Positions 46,072 through 56,010 are shown, counted from the first letter of the stretch. The stretch is 64,000 nt of DNA from Candidatus Heteroruminococcus faecigallinarum (GCA_904387055.1 CAJFKV010000002.1:1-64000), one strand, 5' to 3'. A program made the numbers and translations. The notes: generated by a model not told the origin, from the letters alone.

Positions 46072-47459
46072 GAACTGTCCTCCACGCCGCGGCGGCCGCC
46101 CTCCCATGGGCGGACCGCAATCATCAGCCACCGGCGGGTCCGGCTGGTGGGAGCGGCCCGCTGGTCGGGACCGATTCCTTCCACCCACAGGATGCCCTGC
46201 CGGTCGCACAAAATCAAGTTCCGCTGCCGCCTGGCGGAAGGAACCCCTTCCTCCTGGTACAGCTTCTTGAGGGTTTTGGTCATCCCCCGCCCTGCAGGGC
46301 GGAAGGCATCCCCCGGAAGCCGGGTGCGTACAGCAGATTCACAACCTATTCTATCATAGTCCAACTCGTTTTTTAAGGGGCAATTGTTAATTTTTTCAGA
46401 ATTTTGCCCTGGATTTGTGGATAGCTCCAGCACCACCATCCCCACGGGGGTGGCAATCTCCACCCGCTCCCCCGCCTGCAGGGGGGGCAGCGGGAGGGAA
46501 AAACAGGGGACCGGCTCCTCTTCTCTCCGCAGCGTCACCCACCGGGGAGTGGCCAGAAGGGTCCGGCCGGGGGCCAGCTCCACCCCGCCCGCCCCCTGAC
46601 GGGCGGCTTCCATCGCCAGCTCCAGCCGCCGGGAGGACCAGGCGGCTCCCGCCCGGTCCAGCAGCAGCCCCAGCACCCTGGCCTGGAGCACCGGGTCCTC
46701 CCGGAGCAGCCCCGGCCGGTCCAGGGTATCCTCCCGGACCTCCAGGCGGGCCAGCGCCTCCCGGGCCATCCGGTCCAGAAAGGCGTCCTCCCGGCGCAGG
46801 CGAACGCTCATCTCCCCGGCCAGCCGTTCCGCCGCCGGGTTGACCGACAGCAGGGCCGGCACCGCCTGCTGCCGCAGGCGGTTGCGGCTGTACTCCCGGG
46901 AATGGTTGGTGGAATCGGTGCAGTAGGGGATGGCCCGGGCGGCGCAGTACTGCTCCACCTCCCGGCGGGTCAGGGCGATAAGGGGCCGGATGATCCTCCC
47001 CCGCACCGGCGGGATGCCGCACAGCCCCCGCAGCCCCGTCCCCCTGGCCAGGTTCAGGAGGATCGTCTCCAGATTGTCCGAGGCGGTGTGCCCGGTGGCA
47101 ATCTTGCCGCCGGCGGCCGCCTTTTCCAGGGCCTGGTACCGGGCTCTGCGGGCCGCCTCCTCCAGGGAGCCCCCTTTCTCCCGCCGGAGGGCCTCCCCCT
47201 CCAGCCGGACTACCTGGAGGGGCACCTCCAGCCGGCGGCACCAGTCCCGGACAAAGGCCTCGTCCCGGTCGCTTTCCTCCCCCCGCAGGCCGTGGTTCAC
47301 ATGGCAGGCGGAAACCCCGATGCCCAGCGGCTCCTTCAGCTCCAACAAAAAAGCAAGCAAGGCCATCGAGTCGGCCCCGCCCGAAAGGGCGGCGACCACC
47401 CGGTCGCCCTGCTGCAACATGTCGTATTGGGTGATGGTCTCCCAAACCTTATCCTTCAT
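46059..47459 (-). CDS. tilS: tRNA(Ile)-lysidine synthetase
   Basis: Modifies C34 of the AUA-reading tRNA-Ile with lysine. 466 residues: PP-loop [17 protein letters not shown] near residue 27, [45 protein letters not shown], and a C-terminal TilS substrate-binding region. It overlaps dnaB by 11 bases and hpt by 13 bases, so translation is coupled. Confidence 0.96.
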   Translation of the reverse strand: MKDKVWETITQYDMLQQGDRVVAALSGGADSMALLAFLLELKEPLGIGVSACHVNHGLRGEESDRDEAFVRDWCRRLEVPLQVVRLEGEALRREKGGSLEEAARRARYQALEKAAAGGKIATGHTASDNLETILLNLARGTGLRGLCGIPPVRGRIIRPLIALTRREVEQYCAARAIPYCTDSTNHSREYSRNRLRQQAVPALLSVNPAAERLAGEMSVRLRREDAFLDRMAREALARLEVREDTLDRPGLLREDPVLQARVLGLLLDRAGAAWSSRRLELAMEAARQGAGGVELAPGRTLLATPRWVTLRREEEPVPCFSLPLPPLQAGERVEIATPVGMVVLELSTNPGQNSEKINNCPLKNELDYDRIGCESAVRTRLPGDAFRPAGRGMTKTLKKLYQEEGVPSARRQRNLILCDRQGILWVEGIGPDQRAAPTSRTRRWLMIAVRPWEGGRRGVEDSSWKT

Positions 47460-48804
47460 CTCGAAACAGCTCCATACTGCGGAAACGGGTATACTGCCGG
47501 TCCCATCCCAGGGGAACGGTCCCCACCTCCCCGTGGCGGTTCTTGGCGATGATGCATTCGGCTGTATCCGCCGCGTCGGTGGTCTGGTCGTAGTAGAACT
47601 CCCGATAGAGGAAGAGGACGATGTCCGCGTCCTGCTCGATCGAGCCGGATTCCCGCAGGTCGGAGAGCATGGGCCGGTGGTCGGCCCGGGACTCGGGCCC
47701 GCGGGACAGCTGGGAAAGGGTGAGGACCGGCACGTCCAGCTCCTTGGCCATGCTCTTGAGGGAGCGGGTGATCTCCGACACCTCCTGCACCCGGTTGTTG
47801 CTGTTGCGGCTCCCGCCGGACATCAGCTGGAGGTAGTCGATCACTACCAGGCCCAGGTTCTTGAGGCGGCGGAGCTTGGCCTTCATCTCCGCCACGGTGA
47901 TGGAGCTGGTGTCGTCGATATAGAGGGGCGCCTCCGACAGGTACTGGGAGGTCTCGGCCAGCTTGGCCCAGTCCTCGCTCTTCAGGTTGCCGGTGCGCAG
48001 CTGCATGCCCTGGATGGGGGTCTCGAAGCAGAGGATCCGGTTCACCAGCTGCTCGGCGCTCATCTCCAGGGAGAAGATGGCCACCGTCTTGCCCCCCCGG
48101 ATGGCCACATGGGCCGCGATGTTGAGGGCAAAGGCCGTCTTGCCCATGGCGGGACGGGCCGCCAGGAGGATCAGGTCCGACTTGTTCAGGCCGGTGAGGA
48201 TGGCGTCCAGGGCCGAGAAGCCGGTGGACAGGCCCATATAGTTCTTCCGGTCCTCGCCGCTCAGCTTCTGGAGATGGTCGTAGGTCTCCATCAGAATCCG
48301 GTCCACCCGCACCAGGCCGCTGTTTTCCTTCCCCTCCCGGATCTCAAAGAGCCGCTGCTCCGCCGCGTCGATGAGGAGCCGGGGGTCGGCCTGGCCGTCG
48401 GAGGCCTGGTCGGCCATCTCCCGGCCCACGGTGATCAGCCCCCGGAGAAAGTACTTCTCCTGGACAATCCGGGCATAGGAGGCCGCGTTGGAGGTGGTGG
48501 GCACCGCCTGGGCCAGCTGGGTCAGGTAGAGCTTTGCCTCCTCCGGGGAGGGGAAGATCTCCTCCCGCTTCACCTCGTCCAGCACCGTCACCAGGTCGAT
48601 GGCCTGGGCGGCGGTGAACATCCGCACCATCAGGGCAAACAGCTCCTGATGCTGGGGCCGGTAGAAGGACTCGGGCCGCAGGTACTCCAGCACGTCGGAC
48701 AGGCAGCCCGGGTCCAGAAGGATCGCCCCCAGCACCGACTGCTCCGCCTCCAGGCTGTAGGGCATGGGCTGGCCGTACAAGCTCAGGTTTCCGCTCTGTT
48801 CCAC
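47449..48804 (-). CDS. dnaB: Replicative DNA helicase
   Basis: 451-residue hexameric fork helicase. The N-terminal DnaB domain starts at PYSLEAEQSVLGAILLD. Walker A is ARPAMGKTA near residue 210, Walker B is LVVIDYLQLM, and an arginine-finger segment is LSQLSRGPESRADHRP. Gene order rplI-dnaB is conserved in bacteria. Confidence 0.97.
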   Translation of the reverse strand: MEQSGNLSLYGQPMPYSLEAEQSVLGAILLDPGCLSDVLEYLRPESFYRPQHQELFALMVRMFTAAQAIDLVTVLDEVKREEIFPSPEEAKLYLTQLAQAVPTTSNAASYARIVQEKYFLRGLITVGREMADQASDGQADPRLLIDAAEQRLFEIREGKENSGLVRVDRILMETYDHLQKLSGEDRKNYMGLSTGFSALDAILTGLNKSDLILLAARPAMGKTAFALNIAAHVAIRGGKTVAIFSLEMSAEQLVNRILCFETPIQGMQLRTGNLKSEDWAKLAETSQYLSEAPLYIDDTSSITVAEMKAKLRRLKNLGLVVIDYLQLMSGGSRNSNNRVQEVSEITRSLKSMAKELDVPVLTLSQLSRGPESRADHRPMLSDLRESGSIEQDADIVLFLYREFYYDQTTDAADTAECIIAKNRHGEVGTVPLGWDRQYTRFRSMELFRDEG

Positions 48805-48847
48805 GCCCTCGTCCCTCCTTTCTCCCGGGCAGTTGTGAGGGGGAGGC

Positions 48848-49291
48848 TTATTCCTCCCCCACCATTACGTAAATCTTGGCGGAGATGCCCGCGTAGAGCT
48901 TGACCTCCCCTTCAAAGGTGCCGAAGCTCTTGATGTCCGACAGGGTGATCTTCCGCTTGTCGATCTCCACCCCGTACTGCTTGGCCAGCTCCTCGGCCAC
49001 CTCCTTGGCGGTGATGGAGCCGAAGAGCTTCCCGCCGGCGCCGGCCTTGGCGGTGATCTTCACCGTCTTCTCCTGGAGGATGCCCTTCTGCTCCTGGGCA
49101 GCCTCCTTTTCCAGCTGAATCCGCCGCTCCTGGGCAGCCTCCTTGGCCCGCAGCTCGTTCATGGCCGCCGGGGTGGCCTCCATGGCCAGTCCCTTCTTGA
49201 GAAGAAAGTTGTTGGCATAGCCGTCCGAAACCTTGACCAGCTCGCCCTTTTTGCCGGTGCCCTTGACATCGGCCTTGAGAATTACCTGCAT
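48848..49291 (-). CDS. rplI: 50S ribosomal protein L9
   Basis: 147 residues. The N-terminal rRNA-binding domain has [20 protein letters not shown] and [15 protein letters not shown] long connecting helix and C-terminal domain ([20 protein letters not shown]) follow. 33 bp after gdpP, 43 bp before dnaB. Confidence 0.98.
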   Translation of the reverse strand: MQVILKADVKGTGKKGELVKVSDGYANNFLLKKGLAMEATPAAMNELRAKEAAQERRIQLEKEAAQEQKGILQEKTVKITAKAGAGGKLFGSITAKEVAEELAKQYGVEIDKRKITLSDIKSFGTFEGEVKLYAGISAKIYVMVGEE

Positions 49292-49324
49292 AGCAACAAA
49301 ACTCCTTTTTCGTGGGATGATCGT

Positions 49325-51325
49325 CTACTTTCCGTTATGCTCCTCCTCCGGCAGGGAGGGGTCGCCGTTCTCGGCAAAATATTCGTTGATGGCCTCCACC
49401 AGCAGCTCCCGGGCTTCCTCCAGGTTCTTGCCGGCCAGCTGGGCCGCCGCCATGGTCTGGTGGCCGCCGCCGCCCAGCTTCTCCATAATCAGCTGCACGT
49501 TGATGGCCCCCAGGGAACGGGCGCTGATGTTGACGCTGCCGTCCTTGTCATACATGACAAAGGAGGCGCTCACCCCGCTGATGGTCAGCAGCTCGTCGGC
49601 CGCCTGGGGGGCGGCGATGCGGATATCGGGGATGTCGCTGGCATCGGTGCCGGTGATGGCACAGCCGTGGTGGATCTCCGCGGTGGAGACCAGGGCGCTC
49701 TTCTGCTGATAGGCGCTCATACTGGAGGAGAACAGCTGGCGCACCTGGACAGTGTCCGCCCCCATCCGCCGCAGATAGGCCGCCGCCTCGAAGGTGCGCA
49801 CCCCGGTGCGGATGGTAAAGTTCTTGGTATCCAGGGTGATACCCGCCAGAAGGGCCGCCGCCTCGGGGGCCCGGATGCGGGTGTTCTCCCCCAGGTACTG
49901 GGCAAGCTCGGTCACCATCTCCGAGGCGGAGGAGGCGTAGGGCTCGTGGTAGAAGATCACCGCATTGGCAATATGGCCCACCATCTTCCGGTGGTGGTCG
50001 ATCACCACCACGTTCCGGCAGGCTTCGTACAGCTCCTTGGATTCCACCAGGTTCTCGATATGGGTATCCACAATCACCAGGAGGGTGTGGGGGGTTACCA
50101 TCTCCAGTGCCTCGGCCGGCATCAGCATCCGGTCCCCATAGCCCTTCTCCAGCACCATCTGCAGCAGGGGGCCGGCCAGGGTGGTATTCTTGTTGATGGC
50201 CACAAAGGCGGGCTTGCCCAGCTGTTCCACCGCCCCCAGCATCCCGATGGAGGCCCCCAGGCTGTCCAGATCCCCCATCCGGTGGCCCATGATGAGAACC
50301 TTGTCGCTGGCCATAACGATCTCGGCCAGGGCATTGGCCACGATGCGGGTGCGCACCTTGTTGCGCTTCTCGATGGTCTTGGACACGCCGCCGTAGAACT
50401 CGTACCCGTTCTGGGTCTTGATGGCGGCCTGATCGCCGCCCCGGCCCAGGGCCATGTCCAGGGCCTGCTGGGCCAACTGCTCGGTCTCCCGCAGGAGCTT
50501 GCCCCCCCGGCCCACGCCGATGGACATGGTGGGCTGGATCATCTTGTCGCTGCCCCGCACCTTGCGGACGCTGTCCAGGATGGAGAACCGCTCCTTGATG
50601 ATCTCCTGAAGATGCCGCTCCTCCACAATGGCCATATAGGTTTCCCGGTACAGCTTGCGCACCAGGCCGTTGTGGCCCTCGATAAAGGTGTCGATGCAGC
50701 CCTCAATCTCGCCCATCACCAGGCCCCGTTCCTTCTCCTTGGCATTCTGGAACAGCTCCTCGTAGTTGTCCACCATCATCAGCAGCACCGCCGGGCGGGA
50801 CTGGAAATACTCGTTGGCATAGAACTTCAGCTTGTCGTCGTCGATGAAGTAGAGGACGTACATATCGTCGCTGTCCGCCCGGATGACATAGGCGGTGAAC
50901 ATCCTCCCGGAGAGCTTCACGTTGTACCCCTCCGGGGGGCAGGCCTTGTCCAGGGGGAGGTCCGGCAGGAGCTCCTGCACCAGATGGCCATACCAATCCT
51001 GGCCGCCCAGAACCAGGTCCTGGCAGCGCTGGTTATACCAGGCAATCTCCCGGTCGCCCCGCAGCACCATCACCGGGAAGGGATACTCGGTGAGGGTATC
51101 CTCCTGGGACTTGGCCACCAGCCGGCCCAGTTCCTGGACGGCATTTTCCACCTGCCGCCGGCTGAAGTAGAGGGTGATGAGCATATAGGCGAAGGCGATC
51201 ATCCACAGCGCTGCGGAAATCAAAAAGATCCGCTGGTCCACCAGGGCGGTGAGCACCGCGATCACCGCGCTTGCCGCCAGCAGAACCCAATAGATGGGCC
51301 GGAATAGGTTTACGAGCTTTTTCAA
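49325..51325 (-). CDS. gdpP: Cyclic-di-AMP phosphodiesterase GdpP
   Basis: 666-residue membrane enzyme that degrades c-di-AMP. Two N-terminal helices (about 12-50) are followed by a PAS-like and a degenerate GGDEF domain (about 80-310). The DHH domain has MGHRMGDLDSLGASIG and VVVIDHHRKM, and the DHHA1 domain has LGGGGHQTMAA. First gene of the operon gdpP-rplI-dnaB-tilS-hpt-ftsH. Confidence 0.96.
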   Translation of the reverse strand: MKKLVNLFRPIYWVLLAASAVIAVLTALVDQRIFLISAALWMIAFAYMLITLYFSRRQVENAVQELGRLVAKSQEDTLTEYPFPVMVLRGDREIAWYNQRCQDLVLGGQDWYGHLVQELLPDLPLDKACPPEGYNVKLSGRMFTAYVIRADSDDMYVLYFIDDDKLKFYANEYFQSRPAVLLMMVDNYEELFQNAKEKERGLVMGEIEGCIDTFIEGHNGLVRKLYRETYMAIVEERHLQEIIKERFSILDSVRKVRGSDKMIQPTMSIGVGRGGKLLRETEQLAQQALDMALGRGGDQAAIKTQNGYEFYGGVSKTIEKRNKVRTRIVANALAEIVMASDKVLIMGHRMGDLDSLGASIGMLGAVEQLGKPAFVAINKNTTLAGPLLQMVLEKGYGDRMLMPAEALEMVTPHTLLVIVDTHIENLVESKELYEACRNVVVIDHHRKMVGHIANAVIFYHEPYASSASEMVTELAQYLGENTRIRAPEAAALLAGITLDTKNFTIRTGVRTFEAAAYLRRMGADTVQVRQLFSSSMSAYQQKSALVSTAEIHHGCAITGTDASDIPDIRIAAPQAADELLTISGVSASFVMYDKDGSVNISARSLGAINVQLIMEKLGGGGHQTMAAAQLAGKNLEEARELLVEAINEYFAENGDPSLPEEEHNGK

Positions 51326-51387
51326 GACTACCCCTCCTGCGCCCAGGCGGCCTCAGCCGCCGCCCCGGCGCCCTGATCTCTTTTTGC

Positions 51388-51416
51388 ATTATACCAGAAT
51401 ACTGGAGAAAAGAAAA
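51388..51416 (-). promoter_or_regulatory. Promoter of the gdpP-to-ftsH operon
   Basis: Extended -10 TGGTATAAT (TATAAT at 51388-51393) with a weak -35 TTTTCT (51411-51416) 17 bases upstream on the minus strand. Confidence 0.6.
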
Positions 51417-51427
51417 GACGAGGCTGT

Positions 51428-51715
51428 TTACAAAGAGCGATAGATGGTCGTCTGGGAACCGGCCGGCTGGCGCAGGGCCTTCATCTGAGGGACGATGGTC
51501 TGGAAATGGCCGCTCCGGTTGTGGGCATCCAGCGCCTGCTGGTCCCGCCACCGCTCCACAAAGGCGAAAACGTTGGGGTCGGCCGGGTCGGCCACCAGGT
51601 CATAGGAGAGGCAGCCCTCCTCGGCCCGGCTTTGCTCCACCAGGGGCGCGGTAACCTCCAAAAACGCCTGACGCCGGTCGGGGCGGATGCAGTTGCGGGA
51701 AACAATGACAATCAT
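51428..51715 (-). CDS. Antibiotic biosynthesis monooxygenase-like (ABM) protein
   Basis: 95-residue dimeric ferredoxin-like barrel of the ABM/YgiN group (IVIVSRNCIRPDRRQAFLEV, EEGCLSYDLVADPADPNVFA, ERWRDQQALDAHNRSGHFQ). Members include quinol monooxygenases and proteins of unknown role; the exact reaction is not readable. ATG 51715 follows AGGAGGGATCGC. Own promoter. Confidence 0.9.
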   Translation of the reverse strand: MIVIVSRNCIRPDRRQAFLEVTAPLVEQSRAEEGCLSYDLVADPADPNVFAFVERWRDQQALDAHNRSGHFQTIVPQMKALRQPAGSQTTIYRSL

Positions 51716-51766
51716 GGCGATCCCTCCTGATCGAATCAGCCCTCCCCGCAAGGGAGGGAATACTTT

Positions 51767-51795
51767 ATTGTACCATACCAGCCTCATTCCTTCAA
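51767..51795 (-). promoter_or_regulatory. ABM gene promoter
   Basis: TTGAAG (51790-51795), 17-base spacer and TACAAT (51767-51772) on the minus strand. Confidence 0.72.
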
Positions 51796-51874
51796 GGAAA
51801 TCCCCCGAGAAAACTCTCCTTTCCGCTGTTGCGGCAGCCAGAAACCCGGCAAACAAAGCACTTCCCCCTCCCCG

Positions 51875-51918
51875 GCAACAAAGCAAGGCCCGGAAACCGG
51901 CTATGGTTTCCGGGCCTT
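51875..51918 (-). terminator. Terminator after isocitrate dehydrogenase gene
   Basis: The 14-bp stem AAGGCCCGGAAACC/GGTTTCCGGGCCTT (51885-51918) is followed on the minus strand by GCTTTGTTG. Confidence 0.75.
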
Positions 51919-51946
51919 GGAATTGGCGGGGCAAAGAGGGAACGGC

Positions 51947-53104
51947 TTAGCGGTCCAGGGACGCCATGATGTAGTCGCCGAACTCCCGGCAGGTGGCGCC
52001 GCCCTCCCGGCCGGTAATGACCAGCTTCTTGTCCTGGAACATGCAGTAGTCCAGGGCCTTTTCCAGCTTGGCGGCCTCTTCAAAGAAGCTCACATGGTTG
52101 AGCATCATGACGGCGGCCCGCAGGAGGGAGCAGGGATCGGCATACTGGCCGCGGCCCTCCTCCACCATCCGGGGAGCGGAGCCGTGGATCGCCTCAAACA
52201 TGGCGTACCGGTTGCCCAGGTTGGCGCCGCCGGCGGTCCCCACGCCGCCCTGGAACTCGGCCGCCTCGTCGGTGATGATGTCGCCGTACAGGTTGGGCAG
52301 GATCAGCACCTGGAACTGGGTGCGCCGCTTGGGATCGATGAGCTTGGCGGTGAGGATATCCGCATACCAGTCGTCGGTGGTGATCTCCGGATACTCCTGG
52401 CCGATCCGCTTGCAGATGTTGAGGAAGTTGCCGTCGGTGGTCTTGACCACGTTGGCCTTGGTGATGATGGAAACCCGGGTCTTGCCGTTCTTCCGGGCAT
52501 AGTCATAGGCCATGCGGGCAATCCGCTCGGTGGCCTGGGTGGTCTCGATGGTGAAGTCCACCCCCAGGTCCTCGGTCACGTTCACGCCCTCGGTGCCCAC
52601 GGCATAGATGCCCTCCGAGTTCTCCCGGAAGAAGCACCAGTCGATCCCCTGCTCGGGCACCTTGACAGGGCGCACATTGGCAAAGAGGTCCAGCCCCTTG
52701 CGCATGGCCACATTGGCGCTCTCCAGGTTCTTGCAGCCGTCACCGGCGTCGGGGGTGGTGGTGGGGCCCTTCAGGATCACGTGGCAGGCCTTCAGCTGCT
52801 CCATGATATCGTCGGGGATGGCCTTGTTCTGGGCCAGGCGGTTTTCAATGGTGAGCCCCTCGATCATCCGCAGCTCCACCTTGCCGGCACGGATCTTGTC
52901 GGCCAGCAGGGTCTCTAGAATCCGCTGGGCCTCGGCAGTGATGATGGGGCCGATGCCGTCGCCGCCCACGATACCGATGATGAGCTTGTCCAGTTTGGTG
53001 TAGTCGATCATCTCGTTATCCGCCTTCATCCGCTCCACGCGGGCCAGCTGCTTCTCCAGCAGGGCGGCGAATTTCTCGGTTGCAATGCGTACATTCTCAG
53101 TCAT
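51947..53104 (-). CDS. Isocitrate/isopropylmalate dehydrogenase family enzyme, probably isocitrate dehydrogenase
   Basis: 385-residue beta-decarboxylating dehydrogenase. GIVGGDGIGPIITAEAQRIL opens the fold. The substrate loop has CFFRENSEGIYAVGTEGVNV; NVVKTTDGNF, the metal Asp in LPNLYGDIITDEAAE and the cofactor-region ANLGNRYAMFEAIHGSAP follow. Features favour isocitrate over isopropylmalate, giving 2-oxoglutarate that gdhA can use, but specificity needs testing. The GntR gene upstream is separated by a terminator. ATG 53104 follows AAGGAGG. Confidence 0.87.
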   Translation of the reverse strand: MTENVRIATEKFAALLEKQLARVERMKADNEMIDYTKLDKLIIGIVGGDGIGPIITAEAQRILETLLADKIRAGKVELRMIEGLTIENRLAQNKAIPDDIMEQLKACHVILKGPTTTPDAGDGCKNLESANVAMRKGLDLFANVRPVKVPEQGIDWCFFRENSEGIYAVGTEGVNVTEDLGVDFTIETTQATERIARMAYDYARKNGKTRVSIITKANVVKTTDGNFLNICKRIGQEYPEITTDDWYADILTAKLIDPKRRTQFQVLILPNLYGDIITDEAAEFQGGVGTAGGANLGNRYAMFEAIHGSAPRMVEEGRGQYADPCSLLRAAVMMLNHVSFFEEAAKLEKALDYCMFQDKKLVITGREGGATCREFGDYIMASLDR

Positions 53105-53153
53105 TGGGAAGGACCTCCTTACATGCAGATATGAATCCATTCAGCTGGTTATC

Positions 53154-53182
53154 ATGATACAATAGGGGCAGAAAAAATGCAA
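53154..53182 (-). promoter_or_regulatory. Isocitrate dehydrogenase gene promoter
   Basis: TTGCAT (53177-53182), 17-base spacer and TATCAT (53154-53159) on the minus strand. Confidence 0.75.
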
Positions 53183-53195
53183 GTCACCCCTTTAC

Positions 53196-53234
53196 AAAAA
53201 AGCCCCGCGCCCCTCGGTACAAGGGAGCGCGGGC
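53196..53234 (-). terminator. gntR-family gene terminator
   Basis: CCCGCGCTCCC pairs with GGGGCGCGGGG, followed by six T on the minus strand. Confidence 0.85.
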
Positions 53235-53253
53235 AGCAAAACAAGCAGGGGGG

Positions 53254-53925
53254 TTATTCCTGATGGGCCCGTTCGGCGCGGTCGCGGCCGGCCCGGATGT
53301 GGGCCAGCACCGCCTGGAACACCTTCTCCGGGTCCCGCTTGCGCAGGGTGTCCAGGATGACCAGGTGCTCCTGGGTGGCTTCTTTGATGACGTCCTCCCG
53401 GGGGGTCTTGCCGTTCTCGGCATAATAGCGCATCCGCAGGGAATGGGCCTTGGTGGTCATCAGCACCTCCCGCAGCTGGCGGTTGGTAACATACTGGAAG
53501 AACATCTCGTGAAGATCCAGATCCGACTGGACATACTCCTGGAAAGACTCCGCCCCGTTGAGGAGAGCATTGATCCGGTTGTACATGTTGTCGATCTCCT
53601 CGTCGGGAATCCGCGGGGTGGAAACCTTTGCTCCGTAGGGCTCCAGCAGCTCCCGCATTTCCCAGTTGTCCCGGATGTCCTCGGGGGTAATGAGGGAGAC
53701 GATGGCCCCCCGCCGGGGGATGATGGTGGCAAACCCATCCCGATGCAGCATGTTGAGAGCCTCCCGGATGGGGGCGCGGCTGATGTTCATTGCCCGAGAG
53801 AGCTCCTCTTCCGGCAGCCGCATGCCAGGGGCCAGCTTGCCGGTGATGATTTGATTCCGGAGATTTTCATACACCATTTCCTTGAGGGAGAGATTGGGAC
53901 CAAGGGCCTCGACCGGATATTCCAT
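53254..53925 (-). CDS. GntR-family (FadR subfamily) transcriptional regulator
   Basis: 223 residues. The N-terminal winged helix has EMVYENLRNQIITGKLAPGM, LPEEELSRAMNISRAPIREA and LNMLHRDGFATIIPRRGAIV. The C-terminal all-helical FCD effector domain has metal-site-like residues (DLDLHEMFFQYVTNRQL, ATQEHLVIL). FCD regulators usually sense organic acids. Next to an isocitrate dehydrogenase, a tricarboxylate or related ligand is plausible but inferred. Confidence 0.92.
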   Translation of the reverse strand: MEYPVEALGPNLSLKEMVYENLRNQIITGKLAPGMRLPEEELSRAMNISRAPIREALNMLHRDGFATIIPRRGAIVSLITPEDIRDNWEMRELLEPYGAKVSTPRIPDEEIDNMYNRINALLNGAESFQEYVQSDLDLHEMFFQYVTNRQLREVLMTTKAHSLRMRYYAENGKTPREDVIKEATQEHLVILDTLRKRDPEKVFQAVLAHIRAGRDRAERAHQE

Positions 53926-53960
53926 GAAAGAGCCTCCTTCTTATGCGATGCTATGTCTTT

Positions 53961-53989
53961 ATTATACATAATCGGGAAACGAATGTCGA
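53961..53989 (-). promoter_or_regulatory. gntR-family gene promoter with overlapping dyad
   Basis: TCGACA (53984-53989), 17-base spacer and TATAAT (53961-53966) on the minus strand. The dyad ATTAT-GT-ATAAT covers the -10 box and may be an autoregulatory operator. Confidence 0.6.
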
Positions 53990-54163
53990 CTACTTTTTTC
54001 TCTTTTGGCGGGAAAGTTTGTCAAATTTGCTTTGACAAGGAAATTCCTCTCTGCAAATGGATCCCCCGTACAGCGGCCGCCCCCTTAAATCCAAAGGGAA
54101 AAGAGGAAAAGCACCTGCCAAAAAGCCTGGAACGCGGCTGCGCTCCAGGCTGGCAAGGGGCGG

Positions 54164-54601
54164 TCAGGAACAGCAGGGGCCTTCCTCCTCACAGGAGGGG
54201 GAGAGGCGGCCCACCAGGGGCTCCGGGTCGATGCCCAGGCGGGTGTAGTAATCGGCCAGGGCGGCTTTCACCGCCTGCTCGGCCAGGACCGAGCAGTGGA
54301 CCTTGGCGGGGGGGAGGCCGTCCAGGGCTTCCATCACCGCCTTGTTGGTGAGCTGGAGGGCTTCTTCAATGGACCGGCCCTTCACCATCTCGGTGGCCAT
54401 GGAGCTGGTGGCGATGGCCGCCCCGCAGCCGAAGGTCTTGAACTTTACGTCGGTGATGACCCCGTCCTGGATCTTCAGATACATTTTCATAATATCGCCG
54501 CACTTAGCGTTGCCCACCTCGCCCACGCCGTCCGCGTCGGGAATTTCCCCCACATTCCGGGGGTTGTTGAAGTGGTCCAGAACCTTCTCGGTGTATAACA
54601 T
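54164..54601 (-). CDS. nifU: Iron-sulfur cluster scaffold protein NifU/IscU
   Basis: 145-residue scaffold that accepts Fe-S clusters built with NifS. The three conserved cysteines are in GNAKCGDIM, KFKTFGCGAAIATSS and PAKVHCSVLAEQAV. A Cys-rich tail (SPSCEEEGPCCS) extends past the usual IscU end, as in clostridial NifU-type proteins. 34 bp downstream of nifS. Confidence 0.95.
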   Translation of the reverse strand: MLYTEKVLDHFNNPRNVGEIPDADGVGEVGNAKCGDIMKMYLKIQDGVITDVKFKTFGCGAAIATSSMATEMVKGRSIEEALQLTNKAVMEALDGLPPAKVHCSVLAEQAVKAALADYYTRLGIDPEPLVGRLSPSCEEEGPCCS

Positions 54602-54635
54602 GGCAGTTCATCCTTTCCTAGTACGATGGCTGGGG

Positions 54636-55820
54636 TTAGCAGCGGCCCTCGGCCTTCATCCGCTCCCACACGGGGGACATGGCCCGCAGCTCTTCCACCA
54701 CCTGGGGCAGCACCTCCAGAATGTAGTCCACGTCCTCGCTGGTGTTCTCCTCGGAAAGGGAGAGACGCAGGGAGCCGTGGGCCACCTCGTGGGGCAGGCC
54801 GATGGCCAGAAGCACATGGCTGGGGTCCAGGGAACCGGAGGTGCAGGCCGAGCCGGAGGAGGCGCAGATGCCCCGGGCATCCAGCTTCAGCAGGAGGGCC
54901 TCCCCCTCGATCCCCTCGATGGAGAGGTTCACGTTGCCGGGCAGCCGGCGTTCCCGGTCCCCGTTGAGGCGGGTGCAGGGAATCTGGAGGGCTCCCTCGA
55001 TCAGCCGGTCCCGAAGAGCGGCGATCCGGGGCAGTTCCTCCCCCATCCGGCTGTGGGCGAGCTCCATGGCGGCAGCGGTTCCCACAATGCCGGCCACATT
55101 CTCGGTGCCGGCCCGCTTGCCCCGTTCCTGGCCGCCCCCGTCGATCAGGTTCCAGGGGACGGTGCCCTTGCGGGCGTACAGCACGCCGGAGCCCTTGGGG
55201 CCGTGGATCTTGTGGGCGGAGAGGGAGAGAAGGTCGATGTTGTCCCGCCGGACGTCCAGGTCCAGATGGCAGACGGCCTGAACGGCATCGGTATGGAAAA
55301 GGACGCCCCGTTCCCGGCACAGGGCGCCGATCTGGGCGATGGGCTGGATGGTGCCGATCTCGTTGTTGGCCGCCATAATGGAGACCAGAGCGGTGTCCTC
55401 CCGGAGGGCTGCCTCCACCGCCCGGGGGGAGACGATGCCCTTCTCCCCCACCGGCAGATAGGTGACCGAGAAGCCCTCCTTCTCCAGGGCGGCACAGGTG
55501 TGCAGGACGGCGTGGTGCTCAAAGACGGTGGTCACCAGATGCTTCTTCCCCTGGGCAGCCAGGCGGTGAGCGGTTCCTTTGATGGCCCAGTTGTCCGCCT
55601 CGCTGCCGCCGGAGGTGAAGTATACCTCGCTGCTGTCACAGCCCAGGATGGCCGCCACCCGGCGGCGGGCGTCCAGCACCGCCTGGGCCGCTTCCCGGCC
55701 CTTGCTGTAGATGCTGGAGGGGTTGCCGTATCCCTCGGTGAGCCAGGGCAGCATGGCGTCCAGCACCGCGGGGGAAAGCCTGGTGGTGGCGGCATTGTCC
55801 GCATAGACGAAACGCTTCAT
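54636..55820 (-). CDS. nifS: Cysteine desulfurase NifS/IscS
   Basis: 394-residue PLP enzyme that releases sulfur from cysteine for Fe-S clusters. PLP Lys in [19 protein letters not shown], substrate His in [11 protein letters not shown], catalytic Cys loop [22 protein letters not shown] 55820 follows AGGAGGT. The open frame up to 56084 is not conserved. A promoter with an overlapping dyad controls nifS-nifU. Confidence 0.96.
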   Translation of the reverse strand: MKRFVYADNAATTRLSPAVLDAMLPWLTEGYGNPSSIYSKGREAAQAVLDARRRVAAILGCDSSEVYFTSGGSEADNWAIKGTAHRLAAQGKKHLVTTVFEHHAVLHTCAALEKEGFSVTYLPVGEKGIVSPRAVEAALREDTALVSIMAANNEIGTIQPIAQIGALCRERGVLFHTDAVQAVCHLDLDVRRDNIDLLSLSAHKIHGPKGSGVLYARKGTVPWNLIDGGGQERGKRAGTENVAGIVGTAAAMELAHSRMGEELPRIAALRDRLIEGALQIPCTRLNGDRERRLPGNVNLSIEGIEGEALLLKLDARGICASSGSACTSGSLDPSHVLLAIGLPHEVAHGSLRLSLSEENTSEDVDYILEVLPQVVEELRAMSPVWERMKAEGRC

Positions 55821-55877
55821 AAAAGGGTACCTCCTGTTTTGACGATCTGGAATAGGGCCGGCGGTTTCCTTGTCCTT

Positions 55878-55906
55878 ATAATATACCAAAAAAGTATATA
55901 TTTCAA
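55878..55906 (-). promoter_or_regulatory. nifS-nifU promoter with ATATAC-N7-GTATAT dyad
   Basis: TTGAAA (55901-55906), 17-base spacer and TATTAT (55878-55883) on the minus strand. A perfect dyad ATATAC-N7-GTATAT (55881-55899) fills the spacer and touches the -10 box. It is a likely site for an Rrf2/IscR-type regulator, whose gene is not adjacent. Confidence 0.72.
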
Positions 55907-56010
55907 GAGAGAAATCCGTACTCGGGACGGCTGCCGGAGGATTTTGGATCACTTGACAGAAACCGACCGCGGCAGGAGGACAAACTATCCACCCTGCCCA
56001 AAAAGCCGCC

